A stretch of DNA of 64,000 nucleotides from Ascaris suum (Eukaryota; Nematoda; Chromadorea; Rhabditida; Ascarididae), in assembly GCA_013433145.1 (NCBI GenBank), contig CM024169.1, positions 3,906,001-3,970,000 on the forward strand, written 5' to 3'. Below are positions 52,670 through 64,000 of the stretch, in pieces (positions within the stretch are counted from its first letter, which is position 1; each line of letters begins with the position of its first letter). Under the pieces are notes generated by a model. The model was not told where the DNA came from. It made no database searches and saw only the letters and a program-made list of their open reading frames with translations. The translations under genes were made by a program, and so were the position numbers.

Positions 52670-54120
52670 TAGGAGAGCAGCACTGCGGGTAACTTTGTAG
52701 TAGCAATTATTTTATTTTTTTGTGAAGCGGATGTTATTGCCGTAATCTTCCGGTGGGCTTATTCACACTGTTTGTGAGCTACGAATTGCAATCCTTTTCA
52801 TGTGCAAATCACAGTTGAAATAGAGCTTCAGAATTGTTGTTTAACTCCTACCATCGAAGTATTTGCATTTATGGTTTTAGAAAAGTTCCAACATCTTCAT
52901 GCGCTTCCTCAATGTGTTCAAGCTCGCAAACGAATGCTTTGTGCTCTTGTATATAAGTTGTACAATAAGAAAAAGATAGTATCAGCTGATCAGTGGTCGT
53001 ATTCCTGAAGCTTGTCGGCCTTCATCCTTATCTTATCACTTCCATTCATTTTGTGAGTTTATGCGCCACGGTCTGCTGAAGGTACGATGGAAATAATCCA
53101 AACACATGACGCACATAGCGGTCACCGGACACGTCGGAACGTCGAAGACAATTACGCAACTGCTGACTGCACCAAAACAAACTGTTACAATTTTGGAAGT
53201 GCGGTTCAACGTTCTGTCACAATTGTCATCCATCCACATCTGTTAATTTGCCTCGTTGTGATGCTCATGGGGCTTGCCGGAGAATCACTTTCGGCGCTGG
53301 TATGGTCACTGCTCATCTCGACGAAGGGTCATAATGGTGCCGGGACAAAGCCAGTACTTCTGGTTGTAATATTAAATTATGAGCATTCTACAGAACTTCT
53401 GCCACATCACCTGTGCGTTCTAGTTGGATTATTTTATGTTTCCTTCGAAGGGGCTATTTTTCATGTGATATTGCCTTCCTTACGTATTTAAAGTAATCCA
53501 GGCTTGGTTGTATTCATTCGTCGCACCTGACCGTGAAATCATATATTCACCGTCAACACCACCGTTTCTAAATCGAGTTTTGCATCGTCCGTTCGAAATT
53601 GGTACGTCGGAATCGTGTTACGAAGTCACTCCGTTCCCTTACATATTATCTAATATCAGTATACGTACTTCCATTCCCTTCGAGACAACTCTCCCCTCCC
53701 CTTCCCTCCCTCCCTTCCAACATGGATGGATGATTTGTCATGTTATTATCTTCATGTCTCAAAGAAGCTGCTGCAGCCAATAAGCATAAATTCAGCCTTC
53801 AGAGCCAATTATCAAAACAGCTACCCAATCCCCAATAAAAAATTTGGGACCAAATGCAGACGACTTTTTTATCATGTAAGACATTTCCCAATTATACTTC
53901 TTATGCAAGCTTCTCCAGTGTTTTGCAATCCTTCAGCATCAATTTCCTAGGAATGTGTTAGTCAATCGTTCAACGGGCATAACTGTCACTATGTCTTAGC
54001 ATATTTGTCTCTAATATTAAATAAATGCTCCATAAACAGTTAAACATATTATTTATTGTTCAGCATTATATGTTCTTAACGTGCAATCGTCAAATCATAA
54101 CCACATGCTTACAACGACAA
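52670..54120. other. intergenic, with one unassigned hydrophobic ORF
   Basis: The plus-strand frame 53087-53491 stays open for 134 codons. It begins MEIIQTHDAHSGHRTRRN and later has two hydrophobic stretches, HLLICLVVMLMGLAGESL and HHLCVLVGLFYVSFEGAIF. No splice borders, polyadenylation signal or known family could be attached to it. The rest of the interval holds nothing recognised. Confidence 0.25.
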
Positions 54121-54129
54121 AGATACATG

Positions 54130-54241
54130 TGAGAAGGTGAATGTTCGCATAGGCACACCGGTCCGAAGTGACCGCAAAATGAGCTGTGAGCGAAAGTCCC
54201 TGGACCTTACGCCGGAAGGATCAAGCCCACACGAAAATTTT
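54130..54241 (+). other. GC-rich open stretch, repeat fragment or terminal exon
   Basis: More GC-rich than its flanks and open in one plus-strand frame, reading EKVNVRIGTPVRSDRKMSC and DLTPEGSSPHENFCG before a TGA at about 54239. The acceptor-like AAAG at its left is poor, and no preceding exon was found. An interspersed repeat copy is at least as likely as a coding exon. Confidence 0.2.
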
Positions 54242-56270
54242 TGCGGATGAGCGAGGAACAAACCATGACGTCTTCAACTACTTTCCATTGCCATGTTTTT
54301 GATGATTGCCTTAATAAATTTAAGAAACAGTGCCCCAAATAACGAAAAGAATAAACAATGGAGGTGGTATGCATGGCATGATATCTCACAGCAAATTGGA
54401 CAAATAATTAAATATATATTTCCTGCCCTGTGCAACTTAAATTTACACTTATTTCTCTAAACATTTACTTCACTTTCTTATTAGCCTAAATGAGGCTAAA
54501 TAAAAGAAAAAGGGTAGGAATAGCGCTCAAATGCTCATCAAAATAATTCTTGATTTTCCATGAGGAAATGAATCATTCTATCATCTCAATTTAATTATTG
54601 TTGACGAATATTCTCTGTCGGAATGTCGTCTCCGAGTAGCAATCCTCCTCCACGTACGCTCTTTCACCATCACGTCGATTTCTCAGTTTCTCGTAGACCA
54701 ACAGTCGCCTTAAGATATCCGTGTTTAATATTACCTTCATCCATATTTATCTTCAAGTTTTTGGCTAAAACAATGCTTGGTGATCAAAACATCTTTTTTG
54801 GAAGACAACCGTCTGGATAGATGTATGCATCTAGAGAAGTATAAAACAAATGAAAATATATCAAATACATCAAGATAGTGTAAAATCGTGCTCCAAAAAA
54901 GCATCACAACACACTGTTCACCCAAATTAGACAGAAGGAAACTTGCCGTGAGCACCCCAAACGGGAAGAAATGATGTTTTCCCATATTCGGCATGAGCGT
55001 TCGTCCCGTAGTTGTCATCTGCTTGATTTCTGCGTCATGCGCGCATCTCAGAAAAAAAAACCCCCCTCTCAACTTAGACGAACACAGAGACAGGGAGAGC
55101 GTTCGTGGTTAAGTGGGCCAAACTTATAGTCAACGATGAGACAAAGACAAAGCTTTCTGTTCTGAACCCATCTGATGTGTTCAGATGAAGGGAAGAACTT
55201 CTTCGGAACTGTAAGAAACCACTCATTAAAGCAAAGGGAGGATCAGGAATAGCTTAGCCATGCATATGTGCCTGAATGCATCCTTTTATCGCATCAAAGG
55301 CATTTTTGAGCAGAAGCAATTCGTCAAGCAAATTCGCGAGCGGACATTTTTCTCTTAATTGCGACGAAAGAGACTTCGCAGCAATCTACTTCAGGAGCAT
55401 AATCATTGAAACATAAGTCTAATTAGGCAAAAAAAGCTATTTTGATAGAAGAGTCAAACATAATACTTAGCTGGCGAATGGCCCCGGCCTCACTTCGAAT
55501 GGAAACATGGATGTCAAGCATGTGTGAGTGACTTGCAAGGAGAACTCAACGGAGGTGAATGAAATAAGCGAAATCGCCGAAAAGGCATGACATTATCTTC
55601 CACCGGTAAGATTGATACTTTACTTTCACCTACGCCGAAGTGCTCTGTTGTGGTGATTAAAATAAAAGGTTGCACAATCAAGTACCGATTTCATGTTTTC
55701 AATTCTTGTCGTTTTCTATGCGGTATCTTTGGAAACATAGCTACTGAGCTGCCAAGTACGATTTGTTTCTAAATGAATACCAACTCTAAATGTTGCTCTA
55801 CTGGAAGCGAATTGCAACGAACGATCAGAAAAATAGCCAAATGCGCTTCTTAGTAAAAAAAATATAACAAATGCATGCGCTTTCAAATATGACAAGTTCA
55901 TCTCAACAGGAGTATTCGAAGCCGAAGGAAGAATGCTTAAACAAATAAATCGATGAGTGTTCACATTGTCATGAGTGTTCCGGAGCCAACTCAACTCCTT
56001 CCTGGGCATGTTCAAATGCCAATCGCCCAAAAAACACCACCAAAAGTTTGGAAAGTATCAGGGAAATGCTTACGTGATGCAGAGGAAGCGCTTCGTTTAT
56101 GACGTAAAACCATGAACGCAAGTAATTTATGAACAACGACGAGCTAACGCGAGTGCTGAGGTTACCACAAACACTAAGCAAAAACAAGAAAAAAAAAAAA
56201 CGCTGCGCGCATCTTTGTGATTTCCTAAAGAAGCCATGCAAAAGTAAACCCGCTTCCGAGGTTATATCTA
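54242..56270. other. gene-free stretch
   Basis: AT-rich sequence with only short interrupted frames. The hydrophobic minus-strand frames at 54737-55072 and 55969-56241 run through A/T homopolymers and have no splice or domain support. Confidence 0.45.
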
Positions 56271-56280
56271 TTAAATATAC

Positions 56281-56503
56281 CTAAGCTGAGAAAAACAAAA
56301 CCCGATCGACCATAATCTTCAACAGATGCTCTTCCTTGTTTTTGGAGTGGCTACAAAAAAAGCAAAGTATCAAAACCTGAAAATCAGTGGAAGAAGCTTA
56401 CTTCAGCAGCACTACTTACCTTGAATACTTACTCCCCAAAGGTTGCTCACAATTAGCAACGAGTCTGAGGGCATCATGCCGTGGAACAACTGCTTCTGAG
56501 TAT
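56281..56503 (-). CDS. possible 3' end of an unidentified membrane-protein gene (two exons)
   Basis: Exon 56503-56433 has a strong TTTTTTTCAG acceptor and a GTAAGT donor. It is 71 nt and reads TQKQLFHGMMPSDSLLIVSN then LWG. A 56-base intron follows, then exon 56376-56281 after TTTTCAG, in matching phase 0: VLILCFFCSHSKNKEEHLLK, IMVDRVLFFSA, stop. The joined piece has one hydrophobic segment followed by a charged tail, as in the last transmembrane helix of a membrane protein. Upstream exons could not be found; the first codon is split (phase 1 expected). A hydrophobic minus-strand frame at 57069-57326 could belong to the same gene but cannot be linked. No family recognised. Confidence 0.35.
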
Positions 56504-56704
56504 CTGAAAAAAAAGTCGTTTAATAACTCACGCTAGTAATGTGGCAATGCGCTTATACTACTTTTCACACAAAAGTTATAAATGCAAAAACGAAATATTA
56601 AATCAATTCAAAATGCAAAATAGAGGAATGAAATTTAGATTTATAGGCAAATATAATGTAATTTCATCGTAAAACCTTCATTCATCGTTTAGTTTTACTT
56701 AGTG

Positions 56705-56890
56705 CACGGTCGGTTGGAAGAGGGCTCCGAGCAAACTCTTCGGCTTTGTGCTACCAATCATTCCGACCAGTAGTCTCATCGGGACGCGGGCGGGGGAGCA
56801 AGTCGCATGGAACAACAATGAATCGACTCGTCAGTATCCGATGGGCAGGAGACGAGCCTAAGCCCTCACCTTCACGCTACCTCACAACTC
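56705..56890. repeat. GC-rich block, possible interspersed repeat
   Basis: About 185 bases including CGGGACGCGGGCGGGGGAGC and GATGGGCAGGAGACGAGCC in AT-rich surroundings. A 73-codon plus frame crosses it without splice support. Most likely a repeat copy. Confidence 0.35.
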
Positions 56891-56899
56891 AGCTAAACG

Positions 56900-58790
56900 G
56901 AAGTGGTAGTGATATGAAAAGACATTTATTCGTAATGAATGCTTTGTCGATTCAAGTAAACAAGTAAATAATGCACTTTAGCTAATGATATACAGCGTCA
57001 ACTTGACAATGCTGAATTAACAATTATACAATCGCTTGAAAAATTTTCCGCTCAAAATAACATACACTTTAAAAATCAAGATTGCAAGAATAGGCGTAAT
57101 CATATGAGCATGAAAGAAAGAGAACGCTTTCAAAGCAGCAAAAAAACCTCAAAAAGTAAAATTTTCTGCGACGAGTAAACATCATAAAAAAAGACTGAGC
57201 AAAGAGTAAATACCCAATTATAGGAGGAGTTTTCCTATCGAACAATATTATGAGTAAAAGTGAATAAAAACATGTTGTGACGTAAACACGTGAAATAAAC
57301 AGCAAAAATGCAACGTTAGCCAACAAATATCATGTCTAACAAACATAGGAAAGCATCGTGAATTCGACTGCGATCACCCGATAAACTGACGTCACGTCGA
57401 GAAAGTCAACAAACCCAATCATCTCCACATCAATAACATTATCAAAGCGCTAATTCTAATCTAAACTTCTCAAGGAAGAAGAATTACTTTATTTGTAGTT
57501 CAAGTTTGCCATCTGCTTTCGCTATCTATCGAAAAAGTACGTTAGAGTCTTTAAAATGCGATTTAAGTGAACAGCTTAAGAGTGATAGTGTGCTCACTTT
57601 CACCCTTTATAAATCCACTCATCTAAGCTCATTTCCTCTTAGGAACAAAGATATACGAAACACAAAATCGACATAGACTCTAAACAATGAAAATATCGTT
57701 GTTTATACGACGAAAAGACATGCGAGACACTAATGTCAACTAGCCCGAAGTTTCTTCAGATGTGACTCAAATTTTTCGCCATCACTTCAGGAAAAAGAGC
57801 ATCACAACTAGCGGAACGTAATCATTACGGTGGCAAATGATTTCTTGAGAAAGATTGTGCTAATCTGCATCGGTAATTTTTAAAAATTTTTTTTCGCACC
57901 GATATGTTAATACACGTAGACTTTATTTATACTATGTTACCTTCGAAAATTATGGTTTATTTTCGAAGGTGAAACATTTCTACTTATATTTAAAAACTTC
58001 AAAGCCGCAAGGTATTGCACGCCTTAGGAAATGGCAGCCAATGGGCACAACCATTGCCCATAACTTTTTCGAATTTCTTTCGTAAATATGCGTCATCAGA
58101 TGACTTCACAGAAAACAAATATTCCACCCATGCTGATGTGTTTTTTACGCCCATGTACAAATATCCATCCTCTCATTTCTTGGAACAAATATCCAACCTC
58201 CCATTTCTAATGCAAATCAACAAATCCAATTTCGGCCCTTTTTCTTCCCCGCCTTTCGCATGTAAAAAATTCGGTGCGCTGCAAGCACAACTTTTTGTGC
58301 CCAAGGAAATTAAGAGAAAAAAAGTTGCAGGATTCAAGAATTTTCAGGGAAAACATTTTCCAGTCATTACCGCTCGATTTTCCGGTCATATTTCCAGCAA
58401 AACGTTTCAGATCGAGCGAAGGTAAGAGGAACGCCGAGATCCAAGTCTAGAAAAAACAATCAAATATCAAGTTTCTATTGTTGCTCTGCGCAAAAGACTA
58501 GTGCATATTTATTAATCTGAAAGTTTCCCTTCCACCTATTACCCTTCCCTTTTGAGTGTTATGAATCATTTTCAAAAATGGACAGAAAACGGAGGCGATT
58601 GTTGCATATGGTGTGTTTGATCAAATAGCTCACGATCCATTTGATACAATACAATAGCCGAAAACGACAAACACAGCTGCACCATCGATGATGACAAGCT
58701 GGCTGGCGTTTAAGAGACAACGTTTTGTTGGCTCATACCATTGGCCGCCGCCCATTTTTTGCCGTTAAACAGAACACAAAGCATAGCAAA
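56900..58790. other. intergenic, with one unassigned ORF ending at a strong donor
   Basis: The plus frame 58015-58421 is open for about 136 codons and runs into GAGCGAAG followed by GTAAGA, a strong 5' splice site. Recognisable stretches are KYASSDDFTENKYSTHADVF and KKFGALQAQLFVPKEIK. There is no family match, and part of it holds an imperfect internal repeat (CAAATATCCA...CAAATATCCAACC). It lies just upstream of the TATA box at 58796, so it is unlikely to belong to the cysteine-rich gene. Nothing else was recognised. Confidence 0.2.
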
Positions 58791-58795
58791 AAGAC

Positions 58796-58803
58796 TATAA
58801 AAG
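58796..58803 (+). promoter_or_regulatory. TATA box of the cysteine-rich protein gene
   Basis: TATAAAAG, followed about 30 bases later by a pyrimidine-rich CCCGTCTCTCAAC that would suit a transcription start. A reverse CCAAT element (CCATTGG, near 58738) lies about 60 bases upstream. The position fits the possible first exon ending at 58873. Confidence 0.5.
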
Positions 58804-58826
58804 CATTGCGAGTCCTATCAAAAAGC

Positions 58827-58873
58827 CCGTCTCTCAACATCGCTTTCTTTCCGCATTAATCGCTGTCACTAAG
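58827..58873 (+). other. possible non-coding first exon
   Basis: Between the presumed start site after the TATA box and a strong GTAAGC donor (CACTAAG then GTAAGC at 58874). It contains no ATG. The intron would end at TTTATTGCAG (AG at 59222-59223), 16 bases before the start codon at 59240. If the mRNA is trans-spliced instead, this stretch would be outron. Confidence 0.4.
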
Positions 58874-59239
58874 GTAAGCATATGTTCCAATTTTCCGGCG
58901 GAATCAGCATTAAAACTTTTCGTTGAGCCTTCACTTATTATAATCATAATCTGCGCAATAAATTTTTGCTATCTTCAACTTGAACCAGGCTACGCTAGAT
59001 AAGAACTGCTGTTTAAGTCAGCGGTGTTTCCGGCACAGGCTTACTGAGAGCACCAAACATTATACTGATGGTAAAGACTGAAGTGTATAAATGATAGAGC
59101 TGAGAAGGAGAAATATGAGTGATCTTGAATTTAATTAAATGCATTCAAGAGCAATCAAAATTGATGCAACAATATATTCTATGATATGAGATTACTTCTG
59201 CGTAAACCTCTCTTTTATTGCAGATTCACCACAACGGTA

Positions 59240-60826
59240 ATGGTTCATCCAATTATTTTCGCCTATATCATCGGAGTTACATTCGGTTGTAAGCTTTTTT
59301 CTTAGTTGATTGCTCATTTAGTTGAAAAATTCTGTGTGTGCTGTTCTTAAATCCTGCACTCATATTTCCCAAACTGATTGCTGAAAACATAAATTTTATG
59401 AGTAAAGGAAGAGTACTGAGAGGAATTAAAATGACACTGGAAAGCATGCAACCGAATGGTCAATCGGATCACTCGAAATCGTTGACGAATCAGCTATAAG
59501 CCAAATGATTTTCTATATTCGTGTATGACATGATAGTCTCACACACAAACAACAGTGATGGTGATATCATGAAACGATGGCGAAAGGAAGTTTCAAGTAA
59601 GGAAGCGTCTGCGTAAGTGTATACCTTACCCTTCAGAGAACATTCTCGACCAAACAATGGACATTTTTCCGAAAACTGTCAAATCTGTTATAAAGGTGGA
59701 AGAGAATGTGAACATATAATTCACAATATGTTCTCAAGCCAGACTACACAGTTCTTTAATGCTGCTTTTGCAGCATCCAAGTTTTTTGAGGCATAGAAAA
59801 TATAACTTATAAAGAATGCCCTAAATGGGATATCTCAGCTAAAAAGACTGAGACTATTTCAGTGGAGGAATGTTATCATGCGTGGAGTGTGCGCAGTGAG
59901 CCGATCACCTGTTCGGCAAGGGTTCCGTGCGAGATGAAAATGCACAGTGTGTTTATAGTCTTATCACCGGTACGCATATCTGCTGCAGACCTCGAGATGG
60001 TGCTGTAATGCCAGGTAAGATTTACCTTTCTTTTTGAGCTTTCATGCTTGTAAACGCATTAAATAGCGACATAAGAGTCCCTGACTCATGTCTGAGACAT
60101 CGTTTTTCTCAGCGATAATACTCCTCGTTAAAACTTTGTTTGCTTTAGATATTTTCCCTAGCCCCTTTCCATCCGACAGCTCCACCGCTGCCAAATTTCG
60201 AGGCATCTTTTCCAGCGCATAGCCTTTCCTATTTACAGGGTGCGCACAGCATAACCTACCAAAATAAAAGAAGACCATAAGGTTGGAAACAACAGAAAAA
60301 CCTTTCGACGGCCATATACCAATTACAGTATTAAACGGCAAGCTTAACAACACTGCTAACAACAGCGGTCCACTTCTTCTGTTAACACAAAAACTTTTCA
60401 CACAATCAAGCTTAGTCGAACCTGATGCAAATCCACGAGAGTGCCTAGCACCATAAAATAAGACACTGCAGTGCAAAACATCGCTGTTTTGCACCCACAA
60501 TTTGAATTAAAAAAGCGATGAAAATTCGATTAAAAAATTAATGCATTAACTTCAAATTTACACTAATAAACTGCGCAAAGTGAGCAGAATGGGATTGAAA
60601 TCACTTATATGTGCAGTGGTCTTAATGTTGGGAATACCCAACAGTACTTTCAGTATGCCCATATCGTCGAACGCTTCTCGCAAAAGGTAGAGATATTTCG
60701 GTGGCATGCACACCTGGAAATGACGATGGCGATGACGCGTGCCCCGTTGGATTCCAATGTGTACCCTCATTAACGGACTTTACTAGAGATGAAAGACAAC
60801 CACAATTTGTTTGCTGCAGGAGTTAG
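59240..60826 (+). CDS. secreted cysteine-rich protein with two lustrin-like repeats; frame break in exon 2
   Basis: Coding exons: 59240-59288, 59863-60014, 60654-60826. Exon 1 encodes a signal peptide, MVHPIIFAYIIGVTFG, with a GTAAGC donor. Exon 2 continues in phase with EECYHAWSVRSEPITC and SARVPC, but the cysteine pattern then resumes in another frame: QCVYSLITGTHICCRP. The switch is at or near the AAAA run 59937-59940; as given, the first frame stops at TAA 60006-60008 after 64 residues. Exon 3 is clean and joins the second frame in phase: CPYRRTLLAKGRDISVAC, CPVGFQC, FVCCRS, stop TAG. Both halves follow C...C...C-x5/6-C...CC, as in lustrin-type cysteine-rich domains of nematode secreted proteins. 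Adding one base to exon 2 would give 124 residues. Extracellular; function unknown. Either a small assembly deletion or a recent pseudogene. Confidence 0.72.
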
Positions 60827-60940
60827 AATGAATTGAACCCAAAAATACCAGCCTAATGTTCAAAGTTTTTTTTTCAGTTTCCACAGATTTTCAATTTTCG
60901 CAAATCCTGCAAGACTATTCTACAAGGTAAAATCAAAGTC

Positions 60941-60946
60941 AATAAA
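60941..60946 (+). terminator. polyadenylation signal of the cysteine-rich protein gene
   Basis: AATAAA about 115 bases after the TAG stop at 60824-60826, on the same strand. A plausible 3' UTR length for a nematode gene. Confidence 0.6.
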
Positions 60947-61367
60947 ATATCCCTCAAAAATCGAAGGTATATAGAAGTCATGAATGGAACAGTTGTCGTG
61001 TGTCGCTTTTTGTAAAGCTTTCATAACCAATGAACAAAAATTCGTACAAAACCATTCGATCAAAAAAAGCTAACTTCTGAAGATATTTTTCATCCACGTT
61101 ACCATTTATTTGCAAAGATACTTAAACAAGCTTCCAAAAAAATGAACTGGCGAGTGGACATTTCACTTTCTCCCTCTCCCTTCTATCCGCTATCACACAC
61201 TGCCATCAACAATTCTTAGGAATCTATCGATTTTAGTGAACATTAACGATGCGACTTTTTTGTTCTGTTCTATTTGAATAACAACAATTTATGCTTTCAT
61301 CTCTCTCAAAAAAATGTTCGCTCAGTTTGTGCAAAACGGAAAATCGATATGCAAATGAACATTCTTC

Positions 61368-61893
61368 CTACTGATTAGATGTATTTTTGAGGCAATAATC
61401 AATGAAAAATAAATAAAAGATTTCAATGAACAACTCGCTCTCAATGTTCCTGAGGTATGAAACATATGTTGAAGTGATATATATATCGGAGCACAATCTA
61501 CAAAATGAAGTGAAAAAACAAAACAAAGAGAAGCAATACTTTTGGCATTTGCAGTGGCACATTTAACACCACTATCATACCTTCAACTAACAATAAACCC
61601 AGAGACTATAATTTAGTAAACATACATCAACACCTTATCAGTAAACGCATACTTTGCACCCCCATATGAAAGCGGATGTCCGCTCAAAAAAGTTGGTGGA
61701 TGAGTGAAACCGCCATATCGTAACGATAAAAGTATAACAGAGAAATATGCAAACATTAAACAATCAAGCAACGGAACTCACTCTCCACGAAATACTGGAA
61801 ACCAAAACGATAAACGACCACCAATGACGAGCACAGAAACCGCTAATTCAAGCAGATCCGTAAATACCGAGCTCAGCGCATATTTCGTCTTCT
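61368..61893 (-). CDS. possible 3' end of an unidentified minus-strand gene (two exons)
   Basis: Exon 61893-61782 follows a TTATCCAG acceptor and ends at a GTGAGT donor. It is 112 nt of well-spread codons: KTKYALSSVFTDLLELAVSV, then LVIGGRLSFWFPVFRG. Exon 61497-61368 follows CATTTTGTAG and continues in the required phase: LCSDIYITSTYVSYLRNIES, then a hydrophobic AT-rich end to a TAG stop. The first exon has one likely membrane segment. Upstream exons (above 61.9 kb) and a family were not found. The second exon may end earlier at a weak donor. The gene would converge on the cysteine-rich gene, with 3' ends about 0.4 kb apart. Confidence 0.3.
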
Positions 61894-61899
61894 CTGGAT

Positions 61900-64000
61900 A
61901 ACGAACTTCGCTATAATACAAGCATTTAGCTGCATAATATCTCCACAGCAAAACATGGATTCCTTTCTTGGCTAGAACGTTTTTTTTGAGATGTTTCTAT
62001 TTGAATCCTTCCTCTTATCTAATTTCCTTTGCTAATCTTTAACAAACTATATCGATCGACGGTCTTTCCGAGAAACCATTTTTGTTTAGCACAATATCTC
62101 ATCCTCAAACCGATAAACCATGAACTTTTCAAACGACAACCGTAGAGCAGCCAAAAATTCAAGGAGCTGACAAGAAAGAGATGTTGGTTCATCTCAACTA
62201 AAGAAAAAAAAACAAATATGGGGCAGTAAAGCGATATTCAAACTACATGAAAATAATTAATCAATAAACATGCACGCGTTAAACTTACTTTCAGAAAAGT
62301 TAAAGCATTCAAGTGTTTCATAAAATTCGATCGTTTGCAAAGAAATCGGAGAGATGCTCGGCTAGTGTCCACATATTTGTGCTGTAAACTACTATACGCT
62401 ACCAGGGTTCAGCAAACTCATGGTAATGAAATGAGCGATTCATATAACCATACAGCTTTGGTGGGCTTGAAAATGAATCTCCAACTCATGAGTTTCGGAA
62501 TGAAATTTCAAATCCCAATTTTACGGCGTTTTGCAAAGTTTCGACAACCGAAGCCAAGCAGTCGGCCCACTTAAGTGCTCAAAAAACTGAAAATGGGGGA
62601 AGAGAATCAGTTGAAAATATATGGGCTTCTACATTTCGAGATCTTCAAGACATAAAGATAGGAACCAAGAAGAAATTGAGTAAATCTGAGAAAATTTCTA
62701 CAGAAGTTACGAAAAAATTACTTTTTATGAACAAAAAAGAGGCGTGGTGGAACAGAAAACTTTCCACGGTTTCTGGCAAAAATGCAGACATCCATTTACA
62801 GAGAAGTAGCGTCTGATGCCACTGGCCCTTACCTTTCTCCTTATTTATATGCCACTGCAAGTGCGGTTTGTTAAAACTACTTTGCATTTTTTGAAGTTAT
62901 TTGGTATGGACGTTATTTATTGCTACAATACTGGATGGATGAAGAGGCGAAAAAACGCATGCAAAGGACATCGATGACGTTTTCCACTCATTCTTATGGA
63001 GTGGAAAGCGAATGCGAAATTTGTCGCATATACAACACAAGTCCTCGAGCTCAATTCCCGGGAAATGCATCTCGCCAGAACGATAAATTTAGAGCCGAGA
63101 GAAAATCTGATGTGCGAGGAGCTTACGAAAAAAATTTTGATCAGGGGTGCAGAAAAGCGACATCGTTCCCGTCTCTCCCGAATTTAGCACCCTTAAAATG
63201 CAACAATTCTGGAATTCGAGATTTTGTGGCGATCATGACTGAACACATTTCAAAACTGATTTGGGAAGGTCCAACCTGATGATCAAAAGAAACATCGTCT
63301 TTCTTCTATTGAAGGGGACATCTTTCTGAGGTGAGAACTCGGACCGCTGTATTCTGAGCCTATCTCAAGTGGATCTATTCAATCAATCATAGCTAATCAC
63401 AACAATCGAAGTCACCTCCCAAAACAACTCTAAACATTTAGGTTTAGATCGGCAGAAATGAATAAACGTGCTGTAAGCAAGAATATGACTGACATACTGT
63501 TGGTTGCCGGGTAAGGTCCAACCTGTCTTTCGCTCTTTGTTACCCACTTTCCGACCCTTTTCTCTCACTCCATATGGTGCTGAAAACGATTCTCTGGACA
63601 ATTCAAAACTCCAATCAATGAATCGATTTACACAGAAGCCATATACTTTTCAAAGGACTTTACCGGTGCAAATTGCCACATATATTCGCAGCTATACGAC
63701 GCATTTGCGGAAATAAACCTATTCACCTAACAACGACCCGTTCAGGTGGAACTACCTTCATCAGAGAGTTAAATTCGAGTAATTAAGCAGGATTCTTTCA
63801 TGTGTTTAACAGGCTGATCAAGTGTTGTTAGGAATCTGATATATTATAAAGGCTGCAACTTGGCAAAAAATCGTGGACAACAACAAGTCATGTGTTTTCT
63901 TTGATTTTGCAGGTCATCAGCTATAGAAATTGCCAACAAATAATAAAATAAGTGCAGCAGCATATAGGTATTTTAACTGAACCAGTTCCTCCCGAAAATC
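61900..64000. other. right end of window, no gene recognised
   Basis: The plus frame 62920-63276 is open for 119 codons (including SYGVESECEICRIYNTSPRA) but has no splice borders, known domain or second reading support. A second frame (62996-63187) overlaps it. Upstream exons of the minus-strand gene ending at 61368 may be here, but could not be picked out. Confidence 0.25.

Noticed and set aside
56271..56301. An extra terminal exon (CTT AGG TAT ATT TAA) for the 56.3-kb minus-strand gene
   Set aside because: It would need a 16-base intron, too short to splice; reading through to the TAG at 56281 is simpler.
60042..60500. 152-codon minus-strand ORF, with a stretch (NWYMAVER) resembling a receptor motif
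   Set aside because: It lies in an intron of the cysteine-rich gene, lacks partner exons, and the resembling stretch is in another frame closed by a nearby stop.
60558..60770. 70-codon minus-strand ORF
   Set aside because: Shadow of the well-supported third coding exon of the cysteine-rich gene on the plus strand.
1..64000. tRNA, rRNA or CRISPR features
   Set aside because: No stretch with a convincing tRNA B-box and cloverleaf, no rRNA-like sequence and no spaced direct-repeat array was seen by eye; a covariance-model scan was not possible.

Overview
The window reads as the genome of a nematode, most likely a clade V (strongylid, hookworm-like) worm. It is AT-rich eukaryotic DNA. Small exons join exactly in phase across introns of about 0.1 to 3.4 kb, 3' splice sites are of the T-rich TTTCAG kind, and start codons sit 12 to 16 bases after a splice acceptor with no visible donor partner, as expected for spliced-leader trans-splicing. 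The species cannot be fixed from the sequence alone. There is no operon, CRISPR array, rRNA or recognisable tRNA.

Three genes can be supported. (1) On the minus strand, 12325 down to 314, a complete 10-exon fold-type I PLP-dependent aminotransferase of 419 residues, of the yeast YER152C / 2-aminoadipate-transaminase-like group. (2) On the plus strand, 41258 to 52614, a complete 11-exon type-B carboxylesterase of about 561-567 residues with an intact Ser-Glu-His triad, no signal peptide and an N-terminal myristoylation-like sequence. (3) On the plus strand, 59240 to 60826, a small secreted cysteine-rich protein with two lustrin-like cysteine repeats, preceded by a TATA box and a possible non-coding first exon. 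Its middle exon carries an apparent one-base frame break at a short A run.

The 28.9 kb between the two divergently transcribed enzyme genes (12.3-41.2 kb) is gene-poor. It holds a decayed C-terminal tail of a non-LTR reverse transcriptase, a 72-bp-arm inverted repeat next to it, several GC-rich blocks that look like interspersed repeats, a local tandem duplication, homopolymer G and C runs, and a weak minus-strand exon signal near 21.3 kb. Between the esterase and the cysteine-rich gene, and after the latter, there are two weak minus-strand gene ends (56.3-56.5 kb and 61.4-61.9 kb) and some unassigned ORFs.

The three supported genes have no evident shared pathway; the window looks like ordinary nematode chromosome. 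No convincing new multi-gene system was found. The items most worth checking are the frame break, the hairpin, a phase-0 cassette exon inside the aminotransferase gene, and the three unassigned minus-strand exon groups.
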